NCBI GenBank assembly: GCA_031283155.1
Contig: JAITCI010000080.1
Location: forward strand, 1-43,995
Length of the DNA stretch: 43,995 nucleotides
Reading direction: 5' to 3'
Origin: Spirochaetota bacterium
GTDB taxonomy: Bacteria > Spirochaetota > JAGLSM01 > JAKPMW01
The first letter of the stretch is position 1. Each line of letters opens with the position of its first letter. The notes below the pieces were generated by a model, which saw only the letters and a list, made by a program, of their open reading frames with translations, ran no database searches and was not told where the DNA came from. Positions 43,949-43,995 of the stretch are shown piece after piece. Both the position numbers and the translations under genes were made by a program.

Positions 43949-43995
43949 AGAGCGGAAGAGCGGCGTGTAGGGAAAGAGTGTGTTAGACGGTGTGG
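43949..43995 (-). other. Sequencing-adapter contamination at the contig end
   Basis: The final 47 bases contain GGAAGAGCG and CGTGTAGGGAAAGAGTGT, matching the reverse complement of the Illumina TruSeq universal adapter except for scattered mismatches near the end. The minus-strand translation LFPYTPLFRS is close to the adapter's known artefact peptide LFPYTTLFRS. These bases are not genomic. Confidence 0.9.

Overview
The window looks like a chromosomal contig from a spirochaete of the Treponema lineage. The signs are a FlaA periplasmic-flagellum sheath protein behind a sigma70-type promoter, the gap-pgk-tpiA-secG gene order I recall from spirochaetes, a TGS/nucleoside kinase fusion, a two-cNMP-domain protein of a type I recall from treponemes, and many lipoproteins with Ala-Ala-Cys lipoboxes. 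It appears to be a metagenome or draft assembly: the last 47 bases match a degraded Illumina adapter. UGA is used as a normal stop (tsaD and the deacetylase gene end in TGA).

Layout. 1-425 holds the 5' end of a lipoprotein with a Ser/Gly repeat linker. 850-4409 is a heavy-metal operon: a CadC-like repressor, a P1B ATPase and a CDF transporter, with a perfect palindromic operator touching the -10 box. 4535-10133 holds a small lipoprotein and a co-directional group (TPR protein, DEAD-box helicase, pgi). clpB and a double cNMP-binding protein follow on the plus strand, then an array of small hairpins, groL without groES, a frameshifted minimal nucleotidyltransferase, a type IIG restriction-modification gene and tRNA-Phe/tRNA-Thr. 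20691-25972 is the envelope group flaA, GerMN protein, amidase, tsaD, polysaccharide deacetylase. Then come a secreted metallo-beta-lactamase-fold protein, the nucleoside kinase, prs, and secG-tpiA-pgk-gap.

34072-40132 is accessory: a Phd/PIN toxin-antitoxin pair and four FGE-sulfatase (SUMF1, C-type-lectin fold) lipoproteins, one broken by a TGG-to-TGA stop. Three of the four have C-terminal segments in which the residues differing between paralogs are almost all encoded by NNY codons. This is the footprint expected of diversity-generating retroelement (DGR) variable regions, and the fold is the one used by the T. denticola DGR target TvpA. No reverse transcriptase or template repeat lies in the window. 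After a small secreted protein and lepA, the contig ends inside a large repeat protein (PPC-like repeats plus lamin-tail domain).

Intergenic regions are unusually rich in short perfect hairpins and dispersed repeats. Several hairpin types recur, including a GACA-loop-TGTC core, a GCCCTGT-ACCC-ACAGGGC type and a 90-bp repeat with a conserved CGCATACGG core.
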